Shown piece after piece: positions 27,014 to 34,685 of a DNA stretch of 64,000 bases. Location: NCBI RefSeq assembly GCF_051201685.1, contig NZ_CP179213.1, forward strand, positions 248,001 to 312,000. Reading direction: 5' to 3'. This stretch comes from Luminiphilus sp051201685 (lineage in GTDB: Bacteria; Pseudomonadota; Gammaproteobacteria; Pseudomonadales; Halieaceae). The position numbers and the translations under genes are program-made. The notes below the pieces were generated by a model. That model saw nothing but the letters and a program-made list of their open reading frames with translations, made no database searches and was not told the DNA's origin. Position 1 is the stretch's first letter. The number at the start of each line of letters is the position of its first letter.

Positions 27014-28315
27014 TCAAAGCAGGTCAAGGGCCTTGTAATAGGTCATGCCCACAGCGAGGATTGCCCGGCCCAGCAGCGGTCCACCGGGAAATGCCATGTG
27101 AGGGATGTTGGCCATTGCCTCAAAGCGGCTAGACTCCCCAGCAATTTTTTCTGCGGTTACCCTGGCCATCATGTGCGTAGGCGCAACGCCATGCCCTGAA
27201 TACGCCTGAATGTAATGAATATTGTCAGAAAGCTGTCCCAGTTGCGGCATACGATTGATGCCAATGCCAATCCAACCACTCCAAGCATAATCGATGGCTG
27301 TATTTTCGAGCTCTGGAAAGACCTGAGTCATTTTTTTATACATCACGCCCTTTAAATTTTTTGGTTCCATGCCCGTGTAATTTGAGAGGCCACCAAATAG
27401 AAGTCGTCGGTCAGCTGACAGCCGAAAGTAGTCCAGAGCGGTTCTTGGATCACAGACTGCCACGTCTCCCGGTAAAATTTGCTGCGCAAGTTCTGGGGAG
27501 AGGGGAGCCGTTGCAATAACCGAGCTGGCAGAGGGAAGCACCTGTTTGCTTAGCTTGGGCACCAGCCCTCCCATGTAGGCATTGCCAGCCAAGACGACGG
27601 TTTTTGCGGTGATGCTGCCGGCTTCGGTTCGGACTACGGGCAGGGCCCCGGGTTCTATGGCTACTACGCGAGACTGTTCATAAATGGCGCCACCCAGAGC
27701 ATTTAGCGCCTGCGCTTCCCCGATACACAAGTTGAGTGGGTGCAAATGGCCGTTGGCCGTGTTGTGTAAACCGCCCAGATAGCGGTCCGAGTTGACGTAG
27801 GTTTTGATCTCTTCTCGATCTAGCAGTGTGTAGGGGTGAGGGTTACCGATGGTTTTTTCAAAGGCCTGCCATTCAGCAAATTGCTTCATGTGTCGTGGCT
27901 TCAGCGCAACATCGCAGTAGCCCCACTTGAGATCGCACTGAATGTCATAACGCTCTACGCGCTCACGTATTACATCTCGCGCTTCGATACCCATTTGATA
28001 AATGTCACGAATCCCAGCCTCGCCGATTGATTTTTTAAAGCGCTCGGGCGTATGGCCAATGCCTCCAATAACCTGACCGCCATTGCGACCCGTGGCTCCC
28101 CAGCCAATACGGTTGGCCTCTATTAGAGCAACATCAAACCCACGCTCAGCGAGTTCAAGAGCGGTGTTTACCCCTGAAAAACCACCGCCAACAACGACCA
28201 CATCGGCCTGTTTATCACCGGTTAAAGCGGGATAAGCGGTAGCCGTATTAGCGGAGGCGGCGTAAAACGAGTGGGTGTGCTCTTGGGTTTCTTTAAGTGC
28301 GCGTAAACCAAACAT
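27014..28315 (-). CDS. FAD-dependent oxidoreductase, gamma-glutamylputrescine oxidase-like (PuuB family)
   Basis: This 433-residue DAO-family flavoprotein begins at ATG 28315, with GAGG 8 bases upstream; a longer frame to 28408 lacks support. After HTHSFYAASAN come VVVVGGGFSGVNTALELAER (FAD-binding, near residues 34-53) and RIGWGATGRNGGQVIGGIG, both characteristic of PuuB and its relatives. The C-terminal IHYIQAYSGHGVAPTHMMAR closes the FAD site. PuuB oxidises gamma-glutamylputrescine to an aldehyde. It is divergent from a PuuA-like gene, 145 bases apart, which supports a gamma-glutamylated amine pathway, though the exact amine may differ (e.g. ethanolamine or isopropylamine homologues). Confidence 0.85.
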   Translation of the reverse strand: MFGLRALKETQEHTHSFYAASANTATAYPALTGDKQADVVVVGGGFSGVNTALELAERGFDVALIEANRIGWGATGRNGGQVIGGIGHTPERFKKSIGEAGIRDIYQMGIEARDVIRERVERYDIQCDLKWGYCDVALKPRHMKQFAEWQAFEKTIGNPHPYTLLDREEIKTYVNSDRYLGGLHNTANGHLHPLNLCIGEAQALNALGGAIYEQSRVVAIEPGALPVVRTEAGSITAKTVVLAGNAYMGGLVPKLSKQVLPSASSVIATAPLSPELAQQILPGDVAVCDPRTALDYFRLSADRRLLFGGLSNYTGMEPKNLKGVMYKKMTQVFPELENTAIDYAWSGWIGIGINRMPQLGQLSDNIHYIQAYSGHGVAPTHMMARVTAEKIAGESSRFEAMANIPHMAFPGGPLLGRAILAVGMTYYKALDLL

Positions 28316-28460
28316 AATAAACCTCGGTGCGGTTGATCTTCTGTAGAGCGGCGTAGTGTATCTAATGAGGGGAGCCTTTGACTGGTACCCTATACGGCAG
28401 GTAGACAAGCGGCACAGTATTTTTTATTTTTTTGACCTCAACCTTCAGGCGGTGCACATC

Positions 28461-29843
28461 ATGAACTATGCGGACCAAGCTGAACTCGACCGGTTTATGC
28501 AGCTGAATCCGGATATTGAGGTCATAGAGCTGATCATGCCTGATTTTTCTGGGATTCCGCGGTGTAAACGCATACAGAGATCAGAGTTCAAACGGCTCTT
28601 TAGCGGGACGTTTTTGTCGCCTCAATCGGCGCCCCTTTTGGGAGTTCGTGGCAATTTTTATGAAACCACGCCCTACCCAGAACTTGGGGGTGATCCCGAT
28701 CAAATCATACGCCCCGTCGCCGGAACACTGGCAGTTGTGCCGTGGTATGAATCCCCTGTAGCCCAAGTCATGGTGGCTTACACCGATGAAAGTGGTGAAC
28801 TCGATTGGGTCGATACCCGCTGCCCACTCGTGTCGGTATTAAATGAGTTCACGGCCTCTGGGCTTCATCCTACGGTGGCAACCGAACTTGAGTTCTATTT
28901 ACTGGGCCACTCCGAAGGCGAGCGCCCGGCCCCACTCAAAGGGAATATTCCGGGTACTCAATGGGTTCAGGAGGGGATTCAGTACTGCATGCCTGACGAT
29001 CTTTTTGATTGCGATGCCTTTTTAAACGACGTGCGCATCGCCAGCGAACTTCAGAATGTGCCTCTGACGGCCATTCACAGCGAGTTTTCACCGGGTCAGT
29101 GGGAGATAAATACGCACCATCAAACAGATGCGCTTTTGGCAGCGCAGCATGCGTTGCTGCTGCGGCGCATTGTAAAGGGCGTTGCGCGAAAACACGGGTT
29201 TGGGGCGACCTTTATGGCCAAGCCCTTTGCAGGAATTCCGGGCAGTGGCATGCACATTCATGCCAGCGTTTATGATGCGGCGGGCAACAATATTTTTGCT
29301 GCCCCCCAGTCTACTAATCCCCCCCAGTTGATGCCGCGATTGCGACACGCGGTGGCGGGCTTGGGAAGCCTGCTCGATGCGTCGATGTTGTGCTTTGCGC
29401 CGAACCCCAATTCTTACCGACGTGTGCAAGCGGGTGCACTGGCGCCCTCGGGAAAAAATTGGGGCTATGACCACCGTGACGTGGCGCTTCGTATTCCACG
29501 CTCCAATGAACAGAGCCGCCGTATTGAGCACCGCGTGGCGGGGGCTGATGCCAATCCCTACCTAGTGCTGGCAGCGGTTTTAGCAGGGGTTCATTGGGGT
29601 TTAGGTCAGGAGGGCGACCCTGGTGCGCCAGTGCCCAGAGAGGCCGACCTTTCTGAGGATGAAACGTCGCTACCCATTCGCCTAGATGACGCGATACGGT
29701 TTTTTTCGGAGAGTCGGGTTATGCAAAATTACTTAGGCGAAAAATTTGCCCGTGTCTATGGCGCTATTCGTCGGGGAGAGAGCAATGATTACTATAGCCA
29801 GATCCCTGACTTAGACTATCAGTGGTATTTAAGAGCGTTGTAA
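28461..29843 (+). CDS. Glutamine synthetase family protein (gamma-glutamylputrescine synthetase-like, PuuA)
   Basis: A 460-residue glutamine-synthetase homologue. It opens with IEVIELIMPDFSGIPRCKRI, as in PuuA/GlnT-type members. The metal- and glutamate-binding strands are VATELEFYLLG, HSEFSPGQWEINTH, and FMAKPFAGIPGSGMHIHAS, and the ATP region is FAPNPNSYRR followed by RIPRSNEQSRRIEHRVAGAD. Such enzymes ligate glutamate to an amine (putrescine, ethylamine or ethanolamine) using ATP. The regulatory adenylylation loop of GlnA is not evident. I start it at ATG 28461, since a longer frame from 28356 has no family-like N-terminus. It is divergent from the PuuB-like gene and converges on an AraC regulator that ends 9 bases after it. 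Confidence 0.85.
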   Translation: MNYADQAELDRFMQLNPDIEVIELIMPDFSGIPRCKRIQRSEFKRLFSGTFLSPQSAPLLGVRGNFYETTPYPELGGDPDQIIRPVAGTLAVVPWYESPVAQVMVAYTDESGELDWVDTRCPLVSVLNEFTASGLHPTVATELEFYLLGHSEGERPAPLKGNIPGTQWVQEGIQYCMPDDLFDCDAFLNDVRIASELQNVPLTAIHSEFSPGQWEINTHHQTDALLAAQHALLLRRIVKGVARKHGFGATFMAKPFAGIPGSGMHIHASVYDAAGNNIFAAPQSTNPPQLMPRLRHAVAGLGSLLDASMLCFAPNPNSYRRVQAGALAPSGKNWGYDHRDVALRIPRSNEQSRRIEHRVAGADANPYLVLAAVLAGVHWGLGQEGDPGAPVPREADLSEDETSLPIRLDDAIRFFSESRVMQNYLGEKFARVYGAIRRGESNDYYSQIPDLDYQWYLRAL

Positions 29844-29852
29844 CTCGCTGAA

Positions 29853-30626
29853 TTACTGCGAATGGCTTTGGGCCCTTCGGAATTTAGCCGGCGAGTGGCC
29901 ATTGATTTTTTTAAACGCGGTATAAAAGGTAGAGGTTGAATTGAATCCTACTGATAGCGCGACATCGAGAATGGCTGGGTAACGCTGACTTCCGCTACTT
30001 AGAATCTCCATAGCCTCATTAATACGGTATTGATTAACGTAGTCAAAAAACGTCATTTCTAAGCCTGCATTGATGGCCTGAGATAGGTGATTGACCGACG
30101 TCCCAAGGCGCTCGGCAAGTCTCGGGAGGGAGAGGTCGGGGTCAAGGTATAGCTTATCTGTGGTCATCAATTGTTCTAGATGCTTCAAAAGAGCCTTCAT
30201 TGCTTCTGTGTGCAGCCCTGATTTCGCGTACCGCCTTACAGCAAGTGTCGATTTAATCACTTCATCAGGTGTTAAGGCTTGATAGTAGTCGCTAATTTCC
30301 TGCGCTGTTGAGCCTTGAAGCGTTATGAATTCAGCGCCACGCCAAACAATGCCTTTATCGGGCTGTTCCATTGGCGATGCCTGATATTGAAAGGCAATAG
30401 TTTCCGCATTGTGAAGGACAGCACCCAGCACCTCGAAGTGATAAACCGCTCCCTGAAAATATTCAACGAGCTCGGTTTCCAGTGTGGTGTGTGTCAGTTG
30501 TTGTTGGGTTGCCGCATCGATGTAGCGGCCATTCTCGTGGAGGTGTTCTACTACCCCATTAGGGTCCCGCCTGTTCCAGGCATTGACGTAGCTTTCGACA
30601 AACGAAACAGCGAAGGCTCTGCGCAT
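29853..30626 (-). CDS. AraC family regulator with N-terminal SnoaL-like domain
   Basis: The 257-residue protein has an unusual two-part design. Residues 1-110 look like a SnoaL/NTF2-type alpha+beta cone: FVESYVNAWNRRDPNGVVEH, then ENGRYIDAATQQQLTHTTLE and IVWRGAEFITLQGSTAQEISDYY. Residues 150-255 are an AraC double helix-turn-helix, with LSLPRLAERLGTSVNHLSQA, then FDYVNQYRINEAMEIL and ILDVALSVGFNSTSTFYTAF, ending KKINGHSPAKFRR. Usual AraC sensors are cupin or GATase-like; a SnoaL-like pocket would be a less familiar small-ligand sensor. Its position 9 bases from puuA-like suggests, without proof, control of the gamma-glutamyl amine genes or of the divergent membrane gene. Confidence 0.8.
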   Translation of the reverse strand: MRRAFAVSFVESYVNAWNRRDPNGVVEHLHENGRYIDAATQQQLTHTTLETELVEYFQGAVYHFEVLGAVLHNAETIAFQYQASPMEQPDKGIVWRGAEFITLQGSTAQEISDYYQALTPDEVIKSTLAVRRYAKSGLHTEAMKALLKHLEQLMTTDKLYLDPDLSLPRLAERLGTSVNHLSQAINAGLEMTFFDYVNQYRINEAMEILSSGSQRYPAILDVALSVGFNSTSTFYTAFKKINGHSPAKFRRAQSHSQ

Positions 30627-30900
30627 CAGGATATTGCTCCAGAAGCAGGTCGCGATATAACATTTGGCAACATCGGGCTGTGCCGTCTCATGAGATTCCG
30701 TAGCCTGTCGTTAGACTGCTATCTTACTCTTGGCTACCCTGAAATCCAGCTGCGTAATAAACGGGGTTTTGGGGTGTCTCTGGTGCCGCTATCGCGGGCT
30801 CTTTTTTAAAGTTTTTGCGAACGTATCGGCACAGTGGTTGTGCGTACTTTGAGGGGTTAGCCTGAGAGCTACACAAAAAACTTTGGAACGAAGGGTAATA
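30627..30900. other. Intergenic region between the AraC gene and the leader ORF
   Basis: The 274 bases here separate divergent units and should hold promoters. A CTTTTTTAAAGTTTTTG tract near 30801 is AT-rich, but no clear -35/-10 pair is seen. Confidence 0.35.
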
Positions 30901-30981
30901 ATGAAGGGCTGCAGCGTCGCAAATACTGAGTGTTCAGAATTAGGTCAACTGCCGATTAAATACGGAGTCTTGTTGCGATGA
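30901..30981 (+). CDS. Possible 26-residue leader peptide ORF, translationally coupled
   Basis: ATG 30901 is preceded by AAGGG (30891-30895) at suitable spacing, and it encodes 26 residues beginning MKGCSVANTECSELG. Its TGA stop (30979-30981) overlaps the ATG of the membrane protein gene (30978) in an ATGA arrangement, a typical sign of coupled translation. The peptide has two Cys residues and no membrane segment. It may be a regulatory leader or a chance frame; no homologue is recognised. Confidence 0.4.
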   Translation: MKGCSVANTECSELGQLPIKYGVLLR

Positions 30982-31829
30982 CACCACCCTCCCGCCCTAT
31001 GAGCGGTCACTTTTTGGGGATCGGCTACCCCCAGTGGATAAAGCTCGTTGTTTATTCGCTGCTATTGGTGAATTTCGGGAACTACATCCTGCTCGATATT
31101 AATCAGGTGAGCCACACCTACCACGAGGGCTGGCGCTGGTTCGATTGGACCTCTGCTTTTGCAACCACCTTGGACGAGTTGGGCTGGTTCGTCTTGCTTT
31201 TTTTGCTCGAGTTGGAGACTTACATTCTTTCAGATGCCGCCTTCACGCCTTTTTGGGTGAGGTGCATGAATATCGTCAGAGTTTCTTGTTACCTCGTTAT
31301 TGGTCATGCTGTCGTTGCTTACGCAGAGTATCTGCATGACTTGTTGAACAGTGTTGAGCATGTGGGGGTTTCACTTTGTGGTTTTGTCGATCAGGGCCTA
31401 TCAGCAGCGCGCAATTTGGCCTATCAGGAACTCGACGCCACCAACTGCAAGAGCTTCTCGACAGACACCACGTTTTATATCTTCTCCCAAGGCCAAGTCA
31501 TTACCGATACGGCCGGCATGGGCGTTGAGTTTGAATTGGCTTGGGCAGACATTGCGGAGGTTCTGCTTTGGTTGCTGATTCTTGCGCTTATTGAAGTCCG
31601 CCTGCAGTTACAGGACCGCGGGGTTAGCCGGAGTCGTTTGCTGAGCTTCGCCGAAAACGCGAAGTATTTTCTGTATGGCGGCTTGTGGTTACTTGCGGGG
31701 TATTGGGCCTTCCGAGGTCACTGGCTGTTCGCTTGGGATGAGGCGCTTTGGATCTTAGGGTTTATGGCGATTGGCATGAATTTATCGCAATGGCGCGAAG
31801 AGATTGAGGCCGAAAAGCAGCCGGCTTAG
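30978..31829 (+). CDS. Predicted multi-pass inner-membrane protein of unknown function
   Basis: I do not recognise this 283-residue protein. About six hydrophobic segments are visible: around WIKLVVYSLLLVNFGNYILL, LGWFVLLFLLELETYIL, VRVSCYLVIGHAVVAYAEYL, IAEVLLWLLILALIEVRLQL, YFLYGGLWLLAGYWAFRGHW and ALWILGFMAIGMNLSQW. Between the third and fourth lies a polar stretch of about 75 residues with two Cys, at SLCGFVD and ATNCKSF, which could form a disulfide outside the cell membrane. It is rich in Trp and acidic residues within helices. It stands alone on the plus strand and converges on the GcvT-like operon, with 20 bases between the stops. Confidence 0.7.
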   Translation: MTPPSRPMSGHFLGIGYPQWIKLVVYSLLLVNFGNYILLDINQVSHTYHEGWRWFDWTSAFATTLDELGWFVLLFLLELETYILSDAAFTPFWVRCMNIVRVSCYLVIGHAVVAYAEYLHDLLNSVEHVGVSLCGFVDQGLSAARNLAYQELDATNCKSFSTDTTFYIFSQGQVITDTAGMGVEFELAWADIAEVLLWLLILALIEVRLQLQDRGVSRSRLLSFAENAKYFLYGGLWLLAGYWAFRGHWLFAWDEALWILGFMAIGMNLSQWREEIEAEKQPA

Positions 31830-31849
31830 CCGCTGTATTATCTGCGTGA

Positions 31850-33070
31850 TTAGGTGAGGCTGGGTGGCGTCGCTCTTGCCCGCTCTGGGCCCCAGAAGGC
31901 CTTTTTCTGGACGGTGCATCGCGCCACTTTACGATGGTGTCTCAGTTCCTTCTGGTAGTAAATTTCCGTCCAGATCTCACCAGACAACGCTTCGACATTG
32001 ATCATTGCTAAGGCAATATTTGCTTTGACCGAGGGGGACCACATGGCTGATGTGACGTACCCTATTTCGTCGCCACAGTCGTGATCGCTGTACAGAAGTG
32101 CCTCTTCCGCCGGTTTATTACCCTCAATGTTGAGCTTGGTGAGCAGGATTTTTGGTCCTGTTTTGTGTTGTTCAAGCAGTGCGCGTCGACCGTTAAAATG
32201 CGGCTTTTTAAAATCTACCAGCCAGGCAAGATCGAGTTCTAAAGGGGTCTGATCGTACTCAAAGTTGACGGTTTTAAGCGCCTCGTTGAACTCCATGTAA
32301 GGCATGATAAATCCGGCTTCGAGGCGGGCCATATTAGTGGCGGCCTCGCCGTAGGGCTGGATCCCATAGTTGGCCCCCGCCTCATACAAACGATCCCACA
32401 ACGTCAGTGCTAGATTGGGTTCAATCCAGAGCTCGTAGCCTAAGTCACCCGTGAAGCCTGTACGTGAGATCATTATCTCGCCCTCAGCAAAGGGGTAGTG
32501 GCCTATGTCAAAGGGCTTTAATGCACTAGCGGCCTCCAGCCCCATGGCCTTCAGTACGGCAAAGCTTGTGGGCCCTTGGAGGGACAATGCGGCCAGCGCC
32601 TCGGTGTGTTCGACAATCGATAGCTGACTAAACCCTAGGGCGCTTTTGCGCAGCCAAGCTAGGCAGGGACTGCCGCAGGTCAGCAGAAATTTTTTCTCAC
32701 CCAAACGAAAGATCGTTCCGTCATCGATCATGCGCCCCGAATCATTACACCAGGCGACATAGGTGACACGGTTGATCCGTAGTTTGTTGAGATCACGAGT
32801 GACCATGCGATCGAGCATTGCCAAGGCATCTGCGCCCTCGATCAGATATTTTTGCATGGGGCAGATGTCGTAGGTGCCACAAGTGTTGCGGATGCAAAAG
32901 TACTCGTAGTCGACGTCATAATAATAATCGGCAAACTTAAACCCGTTCCATGACGACCAGGCATCCCGCAGGTTGAGTGCTGCTTGCCGCTCATGAAAAT
33001 GCGAGAGCTTTAACCGCTCTCCGGCGTAGGGGTCGGCGGTATTTTCTCGAAGAATATCTGGGTTACTCAT
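31850..33070 (-). CDS. GcvT-like folate-dependent aminomethyltransferase/demethylase family protein
   Basis: From ATG 33070 the product is 406 residues. Its ATG overlaps the preceding flavoprotein's stop by 8 bases (ATGAGTAA), so translation is coupled. The T-protein fold is clear: YDICPMQKYLIEGADA, then the catalytic Asp-like block NDSGRMIDDGTIFRLG, SLQGPTSFAVLKAMG, SRTGFTGDLGYELWI and NMARLEAGFIMPYMEF. Relatives transfer methyl or aminomethyl groups to tetrahydrofolate: GcvT, the DMSP demethylase DmdA and the O-demethylase LigM. It is not the glycine-cleavage T protein, which lies at 63768. The combination with two PYROXD2-type oxidases suggests an oxidation-plus-demethylation pathway with an unknown methylated substrate. 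Confidence 0.85.
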   Translation of the reverse strand: MSNPDILRENTADPYAGERLKLSHFHERQAALNLRDAWSSWNGFKFADYYYDVDYEYFCIRNTCGTYDICPMQKYLIEGADALAMLDRMVTRDLNKLRINRVTYVAWCNDSGRMIDDGTIFRLGEKKFLLTCGSPCLAWLRKSALGFSQLSIVEHTEALAALSLQGPTSFAVLKAMGLEAASALKPFDIGHYPFAEGEIMISRTGFTGDLGYELWIEPNLALTLWDRLYEAGANYGIQPYGEAATNMARLEAGFIMPYMEFNEALKTVNFEYDQTPLELDLAWLVDFKKPHFNGRRALLEQHKTGPKILLTKLNIEGNKPAEEALLYSDHDCGDEIGYVTSAMWSPSVKANIALAMINVEALSGEIWTEIYYQKELRHHRKVARCTVQKKAFWGPERARATPPSLT

Positions 33071-34685
33071 CGTAGAAATCATCCTCCGGTACGGTGTTGG
33101 GTTTGCGCAGGTCTCGTAAAATCTCGCGGGCTGCGTTGGCGCCACAGGCCGAGGAGACACCGCCGCCGGGGTGAGTTGATGAGCCACACATGTACATGTT
33201 TTTCAGAGGCATACGGTACTGCCCGTAACCGGGGAATGGGCGGTTAAACAACAGCTGATCAATCGTTAATTCACCTTGAAATATATTGCCCTCAGTAAGG
33301 CCGATCTCATTCTCAATTTCATGGGGGGTACGCACTTCAGCATGAACCACCAAGTCTTTAAAGCCCGGAGAATAGCGCTCGATTTTATCAATAACGGTAG
33401 CCCCGAAGGCATCGCGTTTTTCAGGGGTCCAATCGCCGTCCGCCAGTGTGGGCGGGCAATATTGGATGAAAGTCGACATCCAATGGCACCCGGGTGGCGC
33501 CACCGTGGGGTCCCAGGCGGAGGGAATCACGGCCTCAATAAAGGGGTCATCGGACCACCGGCCACGTTTCCAGCAGTCGTAGGCACGCTCCATAGTTTCT
33601 AGAGAGCCGGAAAAGCCCTGCCCGCCGCGATTGACGTAGCGGTTGTCTGGCACGTGGGTAAACTTTGGCATACCCGACAGGGCGATATTTACTTTTCCTG
33701 ATGAACCTCGAATTTTGAAATTGCTTGCCCGCTCAAAGATGCCGGGGGGGAGATCATCTTTATCCATTACTTTAGTGAACGTGCGCTTGGCATCGAGGTT
33801 AGAGACGACAATTTTGCCGTAAATCTCGTCACCATTTTCCAGGGCTACACCAACGGTAGCGCCGTCTTTTACGAGAATTTTTGCAACAGGAGCTTCTGTC
33901 TGAATGCTGCCGCCATGCTCTTTGAGAGCCCCTGCAAGAGCATGGGAAATGGCGCCCATTCCTCCCCTCGCTAAGCCCCAAGCGCCTACGTTGCCGTCGA
34001 CATCACCCATCACGTGGTGCAACAGAATATAGGCAGAACCGGGAGAATAGACCCCTAGAGCTGTGCCGATAATGCCAGGGCTGGCCATGGCTGACTTAAT
34101 GAGATCGTTTTCGAAATAGTCATCGAGAAAGTCGGCGGCACTCATAGTAAAAAAACGAATGTATTCGTAAAGCTCGCGCTCACCGAGACCCCAAAATTGT
34201 TTCCCTAACCAGAGTAGTTCCTTGATATCTCTGGGCTTGAACGAGCTAGGGTCGGGGGGAGTACGCAGCAGTGTCTTACGAATAAGCTGGGCGTATCGGC
34301 CTAGGTCCGCCTGAAACCGCGACATGGCATCGGCGTCGTGGGGTGAATGGCGCCGAAGTTCCAAATAGGCGGCCTCTTCATCGGCGTAGTCTAGAAGCAC
34401 GCGATCGCCTCGGTCGCTAAAATTCACCGTGCCCAAATAGGGCACCAACAGAAGTCCGTGACGCGTTAAATCAAGATCGCGATGGATGGATTGGCGCATC
34501 ATGGAGCACACGTAAGAGCAGCTGGAGTAAAACCAGCCTTCGTGCATTTCTCGGGTAACGGCTGCGCCACCGATGTAATCATTTTTTTCTAAGACAACAA
34601 CATCAAGACCCGCTTTAGCAAGGTAGGCTGCTGCGGTGAGACCGTTGTGGCCGGCGCCAACAATAATCGCATCATATTGCTTCAC
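33063..34685 (-). CDS. PYROXD2/CrtI-type FAD-dependent oxidoreductase, operon member 2
   Basis: A 540-residue flavoprotein of the PYROXD2/phytoene-desaturase-like group. It shows IIVGAGHNGLTAAAYLAKAG for FAD binding, EKNDYIGGAAVTREMHEG, and the C-terminal cofactor segment MYMCGSSTHPGGGVSSACG. The middle region contains VVSNLDAKRTFTKVMD. A distinctive SYVCSMMRQSIHRDLDL block follows the second FAD loop, matching the SLLRP segment of the paralogue at 20394. Its start overlaps the upstream gene by four bases (ATGA) and its end overlaps the GcvT-like start by eight. No carotenoid genes are present, so desaturation of phytoene is unlikely. It may dehydrogenate an amine or ring substrate. Confidence 0.87.
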   Translation of the reverse strand: MKQYDAIIVGAGHNGLTAAAYLAKAGLDVVVLEKNDYIGGAAVTREMHEGWFYSSCSYVCSMMRQSIHRDLDLTRHGLLLVPYLGTVNFSDRGDRVLLDYADEEAAYLELRRHSPHDADAMSRFQADLGRYAQLIRKTLLRTPPDPSSFKPRDIKELLWLGKQFWGLGERELYEYIRFFTMSAADFLDDYFENDLIKSAMASPGIIGTALGVYSPGSAYILLHHVMGDVDGNVGAWGLARGGMGAISHALAGALKEHGGSIQTEAPVAKILVKDGATVGVALENGDEIYGKIVVSNLDAKRTFTKVMDKDDLPPGIFERASNFKIRGSSGKVNIALSGMPKFTHVPDNRYVNRGGQGFSGSLETMERAYDCWKRGRWSDDPFIEAVIPSAWDPTVAPPGCHWMSTFIQYCPPTLADGDWTPEKRDAFGATVIDKIERYSPGFKDLVVHAEVRTPHEIENEIGLTEGNIFQGELTIDQLLFNRPFPGYGQYRMPLKNMYMCGSSTHPGGGVSSACGANAAREILRDLRKPNTVPEDDFYDE

